64,000 nucleotides of DNA from Burkholderia pseudomultivorans (GCF_001718415.1 NZ_CP013378.1:2108001-2172000), one strand, 5' to 3'; positions 1 through 9,026 are shown, numbered from the stretch's first letter. Numbers and translations are program-made. The notes: generated by a model from the letters alone, not told the origin.

Positions 1-722
1 TCGCCGCGCCGTTGCAGCGCGTGCAGCGCATCGAGCCCTTGCTGCGCGGCGTCGCGCACGCGTGCGTCGGGCTCGGCGAAGCTGCCGTCCGCGTTCTTCG
101 CGACGAGCGGGCGCAGCGGCTCGATCATGTCGAGGTCGCGCCGCGCGGCGACGATCTGCACGGCTTCGAGGCGCTTCGCGGGATCGGCGTCGTGCAGCGC
201 GGCGATCGCCCACAGCGCGTCCAGTCGGCGCTTCAACGCGGGATCGGTTTCCTTTGCGCGGGCGCGATCGATCATCGGCTTCAGTGCGGGATCGGGCGAT
301 TTCAGCAGCGCGTCGATCGCGTCGCGCCGCGTCGCGACGTCGGGCGACGCGAGCGCGAGGCCCGACAGCGCGCCGGCGATCTTCGTGCGCAGCAGGTTGT
401 TCAGCATCACCGGCTGTGCGTCGCCCGCGGGCGTCGCGGCCTGCGTGAGCGCATCGTGTGCGGTGTCGCCGGTCTGGATCAGCAGGCGGCCGTCGCCGGT
501 CGCGAGCGCGTCGCCCGTCGACAACGCGTTGAGCAGCGCGACGGCGCGCGGGTCGGGATCGGCGGCGAGCCGCTCGACCGCGGCCGTCTTTGCGTCGAAG
601 TCGTCGCCGGCGAGCGCGGCGGTGTCGGCGGCCGTCAGCGCGAACGCGGCGCGCGGCAGGCTGCCCGCAAGGGCGGCACACGCGACGATCGCGACGGCAA
701 TTCGGCGTAGGCGTGTAGGCAT
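1..722 (-). CDS. urtB: Urea ABC transporter permease UrtB, N-terminal part (cut by window edge)
   Basis: The reading frame opens at the ATG at 720-722 and runs off the left edge, so only about 240 N-terminal residues are visible. They start with a signal peptide (MPTRLRRIAVAIVACAALAG) followed by a long alanine-rich helical domain with motifs such as DPDPRAVALLNAL and TRRDAIDALL. This periplasmic HEAT-like extension is typical of UrtB; the membrane-spanning permease half must lie outside the window. It follows urtA by about 110 bases on the same strand, in the usual urtABCDE order. The permease assignment rests on this extension and the neighbour, since no membrane domain is in view. Confidence 0.85.
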   Translation of the reverse strand, partial: MPTRLRRIAVAIVACAALAGSLPRAAFALTAADTAALAGDDFDAKTAAVERLAADPDPRAVALLNALSTGDALATGDGRLLIQTGDTAHDALTQAATPAGDAQPVMLNNLLRTKIAGALSGLALASPDVATRRDAIDALLKSPDPALKPMIDRARAKETDPALKRRLDALWAIAALHDADPAKRLEAVQIVAARRDLDMIEPLRPLVAKNADGSFAEPDARVRDAAQQGLDALHALQRRG

Positions 723-836
723 GAAGGGCATCCGGTCAGGCGTGGGAAAGCGAACTCGTGCGGCGGCGGGGCGGCATCGGCGATGCACGGCGCGATGCCC
801 GGCGCGCCGCGCACGCGCGCGACGCGCCGCATCGCG

Positions 837-2144
837 TCAGGCCAGCGCCGCGCGCTGCCGGCGCAGGAATGCCGGAATCGACGTGACGATGTCGGGCTTG
901 CCCTGGTTGCCGGCGATGAACGGGCTCCACGGTTGTGCGCGGATCGCGGTCTTGGTCTTCCACACGACGTTGAACTGCCCGTCGCCGCGGATCTCGCCGA
1001 TCATCACCGGCTTGTGCAGATGATGGTTGCCGTCCATCGACAGCGTGAAGCCGGACGGCGCGGCGACGCTCTGGCCGATCATCGCGACGCGCACCTTGTC
1101 GACGTCGGTGCTCTTCGCCTTCTCGACGGCCTGCTTCCACATGTGGATGCCCACGTAGGTCGCCTCCATCGGATCGTTGGTCACGCGCTTCGCGCCGCCC
1201 GGCAGATTGTTCGCCTTCACCCATGCGGCGAACTGATCCTTGAACTTCGTGTTGGTCGGGTTCTTCACCGACATGAAGTAGTTCCACGCGGCGAGATGGC
1301 CGACCAGCGGCTTCGTGTCGATCCCGCGCAGCTCTTCCTCGCCGACCGAGAACGCGACGACAGGCACGTCGGTCGCCTTGATCCCCTGGTTGCCGAGTTC
1401 CTTGTAGAACGGCACGTTCGAATCGCCGTTGATCGTCGACACCACGGTCGTCTTGCCGCCCTGCGAGAAGTTCTTGATGTTCGCGACGATGGTCTGGTAG
1501 TCGCTGTGGCCGAACGGCGTGTAGACCTCCTGAATATCGGCGTCCTTCACGCCCTTCGATTTCAGGAACGCGCGCAGGATCTTGTTGGTCGTGCGCGGAT
1601 ACACGTAGTCGGTGCCGAGCAGGAAGAAGCGCTTCGCGCCGCCGCCTTCCGCGCTCATCAGGTACTCGACGGCCGGGATCGCCTGCTGGTTCGGCGCGGC
1701 GCCCGTGTAGAACACGTTGCGCGACATTTCCTCGCCTTCGTACTGCACCGGGTAGTAGAGCAGGCCGTTCAGTTCCTCGAACACGGGCAGCACGGACTTG
1801 CGCGACACCGACGTCCAGCAGCCGAACACGCAGGCGACCTTGTCCTGCGTGAGCAGCTGGCGCGCCTTCTCGGCGAACAGCGGCCAGTTCGATGCAGGAT
1901 CGACGACGACCGGCTCGATCTTGCGGCCCATCACGCCGCCACTCTTGTTGATGTCGGCGATCGTCATCAGCGCGGTGTCCTTCAGCGACGTTTCGGAGAT
2001 CGCCATCGTGCCCGACAGCGAGTGCAGGATGCCGACCTTGATCGGGCCGGTGCCCGCATCGGCCGCATGCGCGAACGGGCTCTTGCCCGCCAGCGCGAGC
2101 GCGCCGGCCATCGAGCCGAACTTCAACAGACTGCGTCGTTTCAT
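837..2144 (-). CDS. urtA: Urea ABC transporter substrate-binding protein UrtA
   Basis: A 435-residue periplasmic binding protein that captures urea for the UrtBCDE permease and ATPases. It opens with KRRSLLKFG, a twin-arginine-like motif, then a hydrophobic stretch and an AHA cleavage region near residue 27, so export by Tat is possible. The mature part begins IKVGILHSLSGTMAISE, the family hallmark, with GCWTSVSRKSVLPVFEE and LYYPVQYEGEE further on. Length is normal for UrtA. The ATG at 2144 fits the signal peptide. It is the first gene of the urt operon and lies about 50 bases downstream of the start predicted from a sigma54-type promoter, which suggests induction under nitrogen limitation. 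Confidence 0.95.
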   Translation of the reverse strand: MKRRSLLKFGSMAGALALAGKSPFAHAADAGTGPIKVGILHSLSGTMAISETSLKDTALMTIADINKSGGVMGRKIEPVVVDPASNWPLFAEKARQLLTQDKVACVFGCWTSVSRKSVLPVFEELNGLLYYPVQYEGEEMSRNVFYTGAAPNQQAIPAVEYLMSAEGGGAKRFFLLGTDYVYPRTTNKILRAFLKSKGVKDADIQEVYTPFGHSDYQTIVANIKNFSQGGKTTVVSTINGDSNVPFYKELGNQGIKATDVPVVAFSVGEEELRGIDTKPLVGHLAAWNYFMSVKNPTNTKFKDQFAAWVKANNLPGGAKRVTNDPMEATYVGIHMWKQAVEKAKSTDVDKVRVAMIGQSVAAPSGFTLSMDGNHHLHKPVMIGEIRGDGQFNVVWKTKTAIRAQPWSPFIAGNQGKPDIVTSIPAFLRRQRAALA

Positions 2145-2204
2145 CGGATGCCCCTTGACGTGTTGGATGTGCGTGCGCCGTTGCGGCGCCGACCGTCGGG
2201 GTTA

Positions 2205-2220
2205 CGCAAGGCACGTGCCA
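2205..2220 (-). promoter_or_regulatory. Sigma54 (-24/-12) promoter of urtA
   Basis: On the minus strand the bases read TGGCACGTGCCTTGCG: TGGCAC, five bases, TTGC. GG and GC are spaced 10 apart, an exact match to the RpoN consensus. The predicted transcript start is near 2193, leaving a leader of about 50 bases before the urtA ATG. RpoN with NtrC control of urea uptake is well known in proteobacteria; its use here is inferred from the sequence. Confidence 0.8.
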
Positions 2221-2231
2221 GTCGCGCACAT

Positions 2232-2246
2232 GCACGCCCGGCGTGC
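2232..2246 (-). promoter_or_regulatory. Possible NtrC binding site
   Basis: GCACGCCCGGCGTGC has the GCAC-N7-GTGC form of NtrC sites and sits just upstream of the sigma54 promoter, nearer than usual for an enhancer. A second, weaker match (GCAC-N7-GTGA, 2384-2398) lies about 190 bases upstream of the predicted start. Either could be chance in GC-rich DNA. Confidence 0.35.
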
Positions 2247-2653
2247 GTGCGGGCGCACCGGCGATGGCGTGGATGACGCATCGTGCGGCATGGATGGTCC
2301 GTCGCGGTGCAGTCGCGCGGCGTAATTGGTGCACGGGCCGCGTTGTCGTTCAGCGGCGAACGCGCGGGGCGCGATTGTCGTGCGCACGGTTCGCGTGACG
2401 GCGGGCCGGGCGTGCATGCGATGCGCGCGCGAAGTGCAGCAAAGGGGCGAGGCGGTGCGATGACGGCGACGTGCCGGTCATCTCGTCGTCGCTCGCGATC
2501 GACGACGCGCGAATGACCAGGCGGTGCGCGATCGTGGTCGACGCGGTGAAGGAAGGGGGGCGCAGAAGGGCGGGTGTCGCAGGCGGCCGACGCAGACGCC
2601 GGCCGGTCACGCACGGCGGCGGCGCGCGATGCGCCGCCTGCCGGAAGATACGA
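2247..2653. other. Intergenic region upstream of urtA
   Basis: No gene is supported in this stretch. Open frames on both strands are arginine- and alanine-rich shadows without ribosome-binding sites. It separates the urt operon from the rhodanese gene and contains only the weak NtrC-like site noted above. Confidence 0.6.
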
Positions 2654-2977
2654 TCAGTAGCGCGGCACGGCCGGATCGACGTCGCGCGACCACGCGTCGA
2701 TTCCGCCCTGCAGGTTGAAGAGCTTCGTGAAGCCGCGCGATTCGAGGAACATCGCGACCTGCGCGCTGCGCATCCCGTGATGGCAGACGCAGACGATTTC
2801 CGCTTCGTCGTCGAGCTCCTCGCTGCGCGCGGGGATCTGCTGCATCGGGATCGATACGCTGCCCGCGATCTGCGCGGTCGCGACTTCCCACGGTTCGCGC
2901 ACGTCGAGGACGACCGGCGCGGGGCGCGCCGGATCGCGAAGCCATTCCGCGAGCATCGCGGGCGTCAGGATCTGCAT
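2654..2977 (-). CDS. Single-domain rhodanese-like protein
   Basis: A 107-residue cytoplasmic protein made of one rhodanese domain. The active-site loop CVCHHGMRSAQVAMFLESRG holds the catalytic cysteine (CHHGMRS), preceded by the domain signature VLDVREPWEVATAQIAGSVSIPM. Such proteins transfer sulfane sulfur; the natural acceptor is unknown. It starts 14 bases after the stop of the upstream methyltransferase gene on the same strand, so the two are almost certainly co-transcribed. Confidence 0.9.
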   Translation of the reverse strand: MQILTPAMLAEWLRDPARPAPVVLDVREPWEVATAQIAGSVSIPMQQIPARSEELDDEAEIVCVCHHGMRSAQVAMFLESRGFTKLFNLQGGIDAWSRDVDPAVPRY

Positions 2978-2991
2978 GGAGGCTCCGCCGT

Positions 2992-3645
2992 TCAGAACTT
3001 GAAGCGCGACGGCTCGATCGCGTTGACGAGGTGATCGACGTAGGTTTCGAACACGTCGGCGACGCGATACTGCTTGTCGTCGATGCGCGTGATGATCTGC
3101 GCCTTCATCACCGGACGGCCGCCGACGAACGCCGACAGGCGGCCGCCGATCTTCAGCTGCTCGAGCATCTGCTGCGGCACGACCGGCAGCCCGCCCGCGA
3201 CGCAGATCACGTCGTACGGCGCCTTGTCCGGCCAGCCGAGCGAACCGTCGCCGAGCACCACTTCCGCGTTCGTCACGCCGTTGTCGCGCAGGTTGTCCGC
3301 CGCGAACTTCACGATCGCCGGGTCGATGTCGACGGCCGTCACGTGCTGCGCGCGGTGCGCGATCAGCGCGGCCAGATAGCCCGAACCGGCACCGATCACG
3401 AGCACGTTCTCGTGCTTCTTGACCGCCAGTTCCTGCAGCACGCGCGCCTCGACGCGCGGGAACAGCATCTTGTGGCCGCCGGGCAGCGGCAGTTCGAGAT
3501 CGGCGAACGCGAGATCGCGGTATTCGGCCGGCACGAAGTTCTCACGCTTGACGATCGACAGCAGGCCCAGGACGTCCAGATCCAGCACGTCCCACGGCCG
3601 GATCTGCTGTTCGATCATGTTGAAACGCGCTTTTTCGATATTCAT
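2992..3645 (-). CDS. Protein-L-isoaspartate O-methyltransferase family protein
   Basis: A 217-residue SAM-dependent methyltransferase of the PCMT family. It shows the N-terminal MIEQQIRPWDV segment, motif I VLVIGAGSGYLAALIA, the acidic VTAVDIDP of motif II, and NAEVVLGDGSLGWPDKAPYD. PCMT enzymes repair isoaspartyl residues in damaged proteins. Members with this short form and a rhodanese neighbour are common in beta-proteobacteria, and true repair activity is not certain for them. The gene heads a two-gene unit with the rhodanese. Confidence 0.85.
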   Translation of the reverse strand: MNIEKARFNMIEQQIRPWDVLDLDVLGLLSIVKRENFVPAEYRDLAFADLELPLPGGHKMLFPRVEARVLQELAVKKHENVLVIGAGSGYLAALIAHRAQHVTAVDIDPAIVKFAADNLRDNGVTNAEVVLGDGSLGWPDKAPYDVICVAGGLPVVPQQMLEQLKIGGRLSAFVGGRPVMKAQIITRIDDKQYRVADVFETYVDHLVNAIEPSRFKF

Positions 3646-3749
3646 GGTGTGGTCATGCAGCCTGGTCGGCTATCAGCGGAGGATAGAAAAACTTCGTGAT
3701 TGTACCAAACAGGGCGGCCGCCTAGCCTTCAGGCGGCCTGCAACGGAGC

Positions 3750-4007
3750 TTATCCCTTGCGCTTGTTGATCTGCGCCTCGAATGCGAGATCGAGCTTGCT
3801 GGCCTTGCGCGGCTTTTTGGGGCCAAATTCGTCGACGAACTTGACGAACTCGTCGAGCGGCAGCGGCTCGCAGCGCTTCTCGGCGGTGCCGCCCGAGCGG
3901 TCGACCAGGTAGAACAGGCCGCCCGGCATCGCGACGGCCGCAAACTGCGGGTTGCCGGAGCGGGTTTTCAGGCGTTCGACCGCGTGGGTCGCTTGGGTGG
4001 TGCGCAT
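3750..4007 (-). CDS. Hypothetical 85-residue protein
   Basis: A small basic protein (MRTTQATHAVERLKTRSGNPQ at the start, KPRKASKLDLAFEAQINKRK at the end). I do not recognise a domain. The middle, AVAMPGGLFYLVDRSGGTAEKRCEPLPLDEFVKFV, looks like a small beta-rich fold followed by a helix. It lies between hemN and the methyltransferase gene on the same strand. The frame carries sensible composition unlike the shadow frames, so it is probably real. Confidence 0.65.
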   Translation of the reverse strand: MRTTQATHAVERLKTRSGNPQFAAVAMPGGLFYLVDRSGGTAEKRCEPLPLDEFVKFVDEFGPKKPRKASKLDLAFEAQINKRKG

Positions 4008-4061
4008 CGTGCGGATTCTTGACGGACGGGAACCTCACACTCTATCAAACCGGCGGCCGGC

Positions 4062-5453
4062 TCACACCGTGCGCGAATAGCGCTGCTGCGGCGTGCTGCC
4101 GAGGTAGGCGTCGAACGCCATCGCGATGTTGCGCACGACCATCCGGCCGGCCGGGTGGATCGTCAGGCGATCGCCGGCGATCGTCAGCAGCCCGTCGCGC
4201 TCGAACGGGCGCAGCGCGTCGAGCTCGCGCGCGAAATGCCCGGCGAAGCGGATGCCGTGGGCGGCCTCGATATGCGAGAACGGCAGTTCGAGGTTGCACA
4301 TCAGCTGCGTGATCACGTCGCGGCGCAGCCGGTCGTCGGGCGTGAGGCGCACGCCGCGCGCGATCGGCAGCCGGCCCGCATCGAGCACGGCGCCGTAGGC
4401 GGGCAGGTCCTTCGCGTTCTGCGCGTAGACGTCGCCGACCTTGCCGATCGACGACACGCCGATGCCGACCAGGTCGGTATCCGCGCGCGTGCTGTAGCCC
4501 TGGAAGTTGCGCTGCAGCGTGCCGTTGCGCTGCGCGCGCACCAGTTCGTCGGACGGCCGCGCGAAGTGGTCCATTCCGATGTACACGTAGCCGGCCGACG
4601 TCAGCATCTCGATCGCGAGGCCGAGCAGCGCGATGCGCGTCTCGGGCGGCGGCAGCGTCGCGTCGTCGATCTGCCGCTGCATCTTGAACAGCTGCGGCAT
4701 GTGCGCGTAGCCGAACACCGACAGGCGGTCCGGCGCGAGTTCGATGATCGTTTCGAGCGTGCGCGCGAACACCGACACCGTCTGGTGCGGCAGGCCGTAG
4801 ATCAGGTCGACGCTGACCGAATGGAAGCCCGTCGCGCGGGCGGCGGCCAGCAGGTCGGCCGTCATCGCGAGCGGCTGGATGCGGTTGATCGCCCGCTGCA
4901 CGACCGGATCGAAATCCTGCACGCCGAGGCTCAGCCGGTTGAAGCCGATCGTGCGCAGGTGGACGAGCGTCGCGGGCGTGACCGTGCGCGGGTCGATCTC
5001 GATCGAGAACTCGGCGTCGGCATCGGGCGCGAGCAGGAAGTGTTCGCGCGTGGCCGCCATCAGCTCGGCGGTCTCGTCGTCGGACAGGAAGGTCGGCGTG
5101 CCGCCGCCCCAGTGCAGCTGCGTGACCGGGCGCGCGGGATCGAACAGCGCGGCCTGCAGCGCCATCTCGCGCTTGAGCTGGTCGAGGTACGGACGCGCGC
5201 GGCGGCGGTTGTTGGTCGCGATCTTGTTGCAGCCGCAGTAGAAGCACGCCGTGTTGCAGAACGGGATGTGAAAGTACAGCGACAGGTCGCTCGACGAAGC
5301 ACCCGGGTCGCTCGCCGCCCGTACGTAGTCGGCCGGCGAGAAATCGTCGCGAAACTGCAGCGCGGTCGGGTAGGACGTATAGCGCGGCCCGTTCGCGCCG
5401 TACTTCGCGAGCAGATCGGGACGGAACAGCGTATCGGCAGAACCAGAACTCAT
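4062..5453 (-). CDS. hemN: Oxygen-independent coproporphyrinogen III oxidase HemN
   Basis: A 463-residue radical SAM enzyme that converts coproporphyrinogen III to protoporphyrinogen IX without oxygen, in heme synthesis. The N-terminus has the HemN signature GPRYTSYPT near residue 22. The [4Fe-4S] motif FHIPFCNTACFYCGC has C66, C70 and C73. The SAM-binding GGGTPT follows, and QDFDPVVQRAINRIQP is typical of true HemN rather than HemW. The ATG at 5453 (MSSGSADTL) gives the family length; an open extension further upstream has no support. It diverges from a cysteine-cluster gene across about 165 bases. Confidence 0.93.
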   Translation of the reverse strand: MSSGSADTLFRPDLLAKYGANGPRYTSYPTALQFRDDFSPADYVRAASDPGASSSDLSLYFHIPFCNTACFYCGCNKIATNNRRRARPYLDQLKREMALQAALFDPARPVTQLHWGGGTPTFLSDDETAELMAATREHFLLAPDADAEFSIEIDPRTVTPATLVHLRTIGFNRLSLGVQDFDPVVQRAINRIQPLAMTADLLAAARATGFHSVSVDLIYGLPHQTVSVFARTLETIIELAPDRLSVFGYAHMPQLFKMQRQIDDATLPPPETRIALLGLAIEMLTSAGYVYIGMDHFARPSDELVRAQRNGTLQRNFQGYSTRADTDLVGIGVSSIGKVGDVYAQNAKDLPAYGAVLDAGRLPIARGVRLTPDDRLRRDVITQLMCNLELPFSHIEAAHGIRFAGHFARELDALRPFERDGLLTIAGDRLTIHPAGRMVVRNIAMAFDAYLGSTPQQRYSRTV

Positions 5454-5617
5454 GGCGGTCTCGCGCTTTTCTTCAGATGCTTTCGAGTATATGAACGCGC
5501 GATTCGGCTGGATTGTGTAATAACGTCGCAGCGGGCGATGGCACAATGCGGGGTGGGCCGCCGGACGCCGCGTCCGGTTGTCGCACCGTTTTTTTGTTGT
5601 TTGTCCGGGAGTACCGC

Positions 5618-5953
5618 GTGTCCGTCGAAATGCCTGTCCGCCAGGCGCCTGCCGAGGTTCCACCGCCGCATGCGTGCCGCGAGGGATGCGGCGCGTGCTG
5701 CATCGCGCCGTCGATTTCCAGCCCGATTCCGGGGATGCCCGACGGCAAGCCGGCCGGCGTGCGCTGCGTGCAGCTCGACGACGACCTGCGCTGCCGGATC
5801 TTCGGCCGGCCCGAGCGGCCGGCGTGCTGTTCGGGCTTGCAGCCGGCGGCCGACATGTGCGGTGCGTCGCGCGACGACGCGCTCGCGTGGCTCACGCGTC
5901 TCGAGGTCGCGACGCGGCCGGCGGCGCCGTTGCGCGCCGACGCCGTCCGATAG
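5618..5953 (+). CDS. YkgJ-family cysteine cluster protein
   Basis: A 111-residue protein with the cysteine pattern CREGCGACC near residue 22, then [18 protein letters not shown] and a final MCG. This layout belongs to the YkgJ/Fe-S-oxidoreductase-like family, thought to bind a metal or Fe-S centre; its function is unknown. GTG at 5618 is preferred because GGGAG lies seven bases before it; an ATG at 5630 is the alternative. It is divergent from hemN. Confidence 0.8.
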   Translation: MSVEMPVRQAPAEVPPPHACREGCGACCIAPSISSPIPGMPDGKPAGVRCVQLDDDLRCRIFGRPERPACCSGLQPAADMCGASRDDALAWLTRLEVATRPAAPLRADAVR

Positions 5954-6077
5954 CCGCGGCCCGCATGCGACGGACGGAACCCGGGCCGGCTGTCGCCGCA
6001 CTAACGCTGGTCGATCGCGACGCATCGGCCGGGCCGCCGGCCCGGCGTCGATCCGACCGCCACAGGAGAGTTTCAGC

Positions 6078-6659
6078 ATGACCGCATCTTGCGCGCCGCG
6101 CCGGCGCCGCTTCCTCGCCGCCTGCGCCGCCGCCGTCGGCGTGTCGATCTCGCTCGCCGCGTGCGCGTCGACGTTCCCGTTCATCCCCGATCACTACACG
6201 TTCTCGCGCGGCGACGTGCAGAAGGCTGTCGCGCGCAAGTTCCCGTACCAGAAGACGGTGGCGCAGGTGATCGACGTGTCGCTCGCGAATCCGGCCGTCA
6301 ACCTGCTGCCCGACCAGAACCGCGTGGCCGTGCAGCTCGATGCGCATTTCACGAGTCCGTTCCTGCGCGAGCCCGTGAGCGGCAAGTTCACCGTATCGGG
6401 CCAGCTCGCGTACGACGCGCCGAGCCGCTCGGTCGTGCTGAAGGCGCCGGCCGTCGACAGCCTCGCGCTCGACGGCGACGCGCAGATGTACGCGCAGCAG
6501 GTCGGCGCGGCCGCCGGGCTGCTCGCGACGCAGCTGCTGACCAACTATCCGATCTACACGTTCAAGCCCGAACAACTGCAATTTGCCGGAGTGAACTACG
6601 AACCCGGTACAATTACGATTCTTACAAACGGCATACGCGTGGCGATCGTCGAAAAGTGA
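6078..6659 (+). CDS. DUF1439-type lipoprotein
   Basis: A 193-residue exported protein. The N-terminus MTASCAPRRRRFLAACAAAV resembles a Tat-type signal, and the lipobox LAAC (ISLAACAS) near residue 29 predicts lipid attachment. The rest (YTFSRGDVQKAVARKFPYQKT, NRVAVQLDAHFTSPFLREPVSGKFTVSGQ) matches the DUF1439 family of beta-rich proteins, E. coli YceB being an example. The family is of unknown role and may bind lipid. AGGAGAG lies upstream of the ATG. It stands 78 bases before uppP. Confidence 0.75.
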   Translation: MTASCAPRRRRFLAACAAAVGVSISLAACASTFPFIPDHYTFSRGDVQKAVARKFPYQKTVAQVIDVSLANPAVNLLPDQNRVAVQLDAHFTSPFLREPVSGKFTVSGQLAYDAPSRSVVLKAPAVDSLALDGDAQMYAQQVGAAAGLLATQLLTNYPIYTFKPEQLQFAGVNYEPGTITILTNGIRVAIVEK

Positions 6660-6737
6660 CGTCGCGCCGCGCGCGGCCGGGCGGGCCGCGGCGGCAAGGT
6701 GGCCCTTTCTTTCGATCACTTCGGAGTTGGGCCACGG

Positions 6738-7568
6738 ATGGACTGGATCCTGATCTGCAAGGCATTGATCCTCGGCGTCGTCGAGGGGCTGACGGAATTC
6801 CTGCCGGTGTCGAGCACCGGGCACCTGATCGTCGCGGGCAGCTTCCTGAACTTCAACGATGCGCACGCGAAGACCTTCGACGTCGTGATCCAGTTCGGCG
6901 CGATTCTCGCCGTGTGCTGGGAATACCGGCAGCGGATCGCGTCGGTCGTGACGGGGCTGCCGAGCCGGCCCGACGCGCGGCGCTTTACGCTGAACGTCGT
7001 GATCGCGACGATTCCCGCGATCGTGCTCGGGCTGCTGCTCGAAAAGAAGATCAAGGCCGTGCTGTTTTCGCCGGTGCCTGTTGCGTTCGCGCTGGTCGTC
7101 GGCGGGGCGATCATCCTGTGGGCCGAGGCACGGCAGCGCGAGCGGCGCGAGCCGCCGCGCGTGCAGTCGGTCGATGCGCTGACGCCGCTCGACGCGCTGA
7201 AGGTCGGCATCGCGCAGTGTTTCGCGCTGATCCCGGGCATGTCGCGTTCCGGTTCGACGATCATCGGCGGGATGCTGTTCGGCCTCGACCGGCGCGTCGC
7301 GACCGAATTCTCGTTCTTCCTCGCGATTCCGATCATCTTCGGCGCGACGCTCTATGAAACCGTGAAGGACTGGCACGCGTTCACCGTCGATGCGCTCGGC
7401 CTGTTCGTGCTGGGGCTGGTCGCCGCGTTCGTCAGCGCGTTCGCGTGCGTGCGCTGGCTACTGCGCTACGTCGCGACGCACGATTTCACGGTGTTCGCGT
7501 GGTATCGGATCGCGTTCGGCCTGTTCGTGCTGCTGGTCGGTTACAGCGGATGGCTGAACTGGGCGTGA
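6738..7568 (+). CDS. uppP: Undecaprenyl-diphosphatase UppP (BacA)
   Basis: A 276-residue polytopic inner-membrane enzyme that removes a phosphate from undecaprenyl diphosphate, recycling the lipid carrier of cell-wall synthesis and giving bacitracin tolerance. Both signature motifs are present: [17 protein letters not shown] near residue 16 and [14 protein letters not shown] near residue 167. About seven membrane segments are visible. The ATG at 6738 ([10 protein letters not shown]) gives the normal length; an in-frame extension to 6699 is less likely. A terminator follows directly. Confidence 0.95.
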   Translation: MDWILICKALILGVVEGLTEFLPVSSTGHLIVAGSFLNFNDAHAKTFDVVIQFGAILAVCWEYRQRIASVVTGLPSRPDARRFTLNVVIATIPAIVLGLLLEKKIKAVLFSPVPVAFALVVGGAIILWAEARQRERREPPRVQSVDALTPLDALKVGIAQCFALIPGMSRSGSTIIGGMLFGLDRRVATEFSFFLAIPIIFGATLYETVKDWHAFTVDALGLFVLGLVAAFVSAFACVRWLLRYVATHDFTVFAWYRIAFGLFVLLVGYSGWLNWA

Positions 7569-7598
7569 CGCCCGGCACGCGCATCGGACGCATCATGT

Positions 7599-7640
7599 AA
7601 AAATGGCCAGACGGGCATTGCCTGTCTGGCCGTTTTGTTT
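7599..7640. terminator. Bidirectional rho-independent terminator between uppP and trmB
   Basis: The stem GGCCAGACGGGC / CCTGTCTGGCC, with loop ATTG, is followed by GTTTTG on the plus strand and preceded by AAAAA, so it can also stop minus-strand transcripts. It lies between the convergent ends of uppP and trmB. Confidence 0.85.
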
Positions 7641-7688
7641 CGCATGCTGCCGGCGCGTGTTCCGCGCCGGCGCGCATCGGGCGAGCGG

Positions 7689-8456
7689 TCAGCCCGCGCG
7701 CTTGCGGAACACGAGGTCCCACACGCCGTGACCGAGCCGCAGCCCGCGTCGTTCGAACTTCGTCACCGGGCGATAGTCGGGGCGCGGCGCGTAGTCGGCG
7801 GCCGTGTTCTCCAGCGACGGATCGGCGCCGAGCACTTCCAGCATCTGTTCCGCGTAGTTCTGCCAGTCGGTCGCGCAGTGCAGGTACGCGCCGGGCTTCA
7901 GGCGCGACGCGAGCAGCGCGACGAGCGGCGGCTGGATCAGCCGGCGCTTGTGGTGACGCGCCTTGTGCCACGGGTCGGGGAAGAAGATGTGCACGCCGTC
8001 GAGGCTGTCCGGCGCGAGCATGTGCTCGATCACTTCGACCGCGTCGTGCTGGATGATGCGGATGTTCTGCAGGTCCTGCTCGCCGATCAGCTTCAGCAGC
8101 GCGCCGACACCGGGCTCGTGCACCTCGACGCCGAGGAAGTCGTCGCCGGGGCGGTGCGCGGCGATTTCGGCGGTCGATGCACCCATCCCGAAGCCGATCT
8201 CGAGGATGCGCGGCGCCTGGCGGCCGAATACGGCACCCCAGTCGGGAATGGCGGCGGTGTACGGGACGACGAAGCGCGGGCCGAGTTCGTCGAGCGCGCG
8301 ACGCTGGCCGGTCGACACGCGGCCGGCGCGCGTGACGAAGCTGCGGATGCGGCGGCGGTGCAGCGGGTTGACTTCGTCGGCGCCGTCGGCGGTTTCGTCG
8401 GGAAGGGCTTCGTCATGCGGCGGCAGGCCGGCTTCGTTCGGATCGTCGTGCATCAT
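7689..8456 (-). CDS. trmB: tRNA (guanine-N7-)-methyltransferase TrmB
   Basis: A 255-residue SAM-dependent enzyme that makes m7G46 in the variable loop of tRNAs. Visible motifs are [12 protein letters not shown] for SAM binding, [16 protein letters not shown], and [22 protein letters not shown], which is the TrmB substrate signature. The N-terminal 45 residues are a charged extension seen in related beta-proteobacteria ([22 protein letters not shown]). The ATG is at 8456. It shares a bidirectional terminator with uppP. Confidence 0.93.
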   Translation of the reverse strand: MMHDDPNEAGLPPHDEALPDETADGADEVNPLHRRRIRSFVTRAGRVSTGQRRALDELGPRFVVPYTAAIPDWGAVFGRQAPRILEIGFGMGASTAEIAAHRPGDDFLGVEVHEPGVGALLKLIGEQDLQNIRIIQHDAVEVIEHMLAPDSLDGVHIFFPDPWHKARHHKRRLIQPPLVALLASRLKPGAYLHCATDWQNYAEQMLEVLGADPSLENTAADYAPRPDYRPVTKFERRGLRLGHGVWDLVFRKRAG

Positions 8457-8519
8457 CGGTGACTGAGAATGGCTCGGTTGCGGGCGAGGGCATCGGGCGC
8501 GCGGGACGCGCCAGCGCGG

Positions 8520-8548
8520 TACAAAAAAGCCGCCTTCGACGAGGCGGC
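8520..8548 (-). terminator. Rho-independent terminator (minus strand)
   Basis: AAAAAAGCCGCCTT-CGACG-AGGCGGCT on the plus strand reads on the minus strand as a GC-rich hairpin followed by a run of T. It would stop leftward transcription. Before the island inserted, the tRNA-Gly transcript would have come from that side. Confidence 0.75.
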
Positions 8549-8817
8549 TGGCGCGCGGTTGCGGAACGCGGCGACGGGACGGCGTCAGGCCGTCGTCAAG
8601 CCGTTGATCCTTAAGGATTTCCCGTTCTGCAAACCGGAAAGTAGCGGATTATGGACTGGTTTGGCCGGGCTGGCAAGGCGGCGGGAGGGCTGCTGCGGGA
8701 GCCGGCATCGAGAAACAGCGTTGCCGTTTGTCGTGTATCGGATCTGGTAGAAGAGGGGGATCGGTACGGCGACTGTGGGAGAACTTCGAAACCCTTGTGC
8801 GGAAGGGTTGAGCCGTA
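8549..8817. other. Intergenic chromosomal DNA left of the island
   Basis: No gene is seen. This is the original chromosome flank between the trmB-side terminator and the left island junction. Confidence 0.6.
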
Positions 8818-8841
8818 GTGGAGCGGGCGATGGGAATCGAA
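8818..8841 (-). repeat. Left attachment repeat (tRNA-Gly 3' end fragment)
   Basis: These 24 nt are identical to 20796-20819. They correspond to the last part of the T arm, the acceptor stem and the CCA of tRNA-Gly, cut off from any tRNA body. The match ends at 8841, where the next base differs from the intact gene. Confidence 0.9.
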
Positions 8842-9026
8842 GGCTCCTCCACGCGCATCCGCAACACTTTGATTTAAAAGGAACATGGAGCGGGCAGCAC
8901 TACTCCATGTCGGATACTTCTGTAGGGGCGCATTGTATCAGAACCAAGAGGGCCGGTTCACGTTTGAACCCGAGTGGGAGGTCGCTACTTCGGTTCGTGT
9001 TCCCATGATAGTGTTTGGTTCATATC
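8842..9026. other. Left end of the island, no gene
   Basis: This stretch has no gene. It holds an 8-bp inverted repeat, ACATGGAG (8883-8890) and CTCCATGT (8903-8910). The left arm overlaps a second 10-nt copy of the tRNA end, TGGAGCGGGC (8886-8895). Either could be an integrase arm site or a scar of an earlier event. Confidence 0.4.
9011..9026. repeat. 16-bp direct repeat left of the IS2-like element
   Basis: GTGTTTGGTTCATATC touches the left end of the IS; an identical copy at 10363-10378 touches its right end. IS2 relatives usually duplicate about 5 bp, so this is longer than expected. Confidence 0.8.

Noticed and set aside
4155..6659. 834-codon rightward open frame across hemN and beyond
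   Set aside because: It is a shadow of hemN on the other strand in GC-rich DNA; only its last 194 codons, the lipoprotein at 6078, are real.
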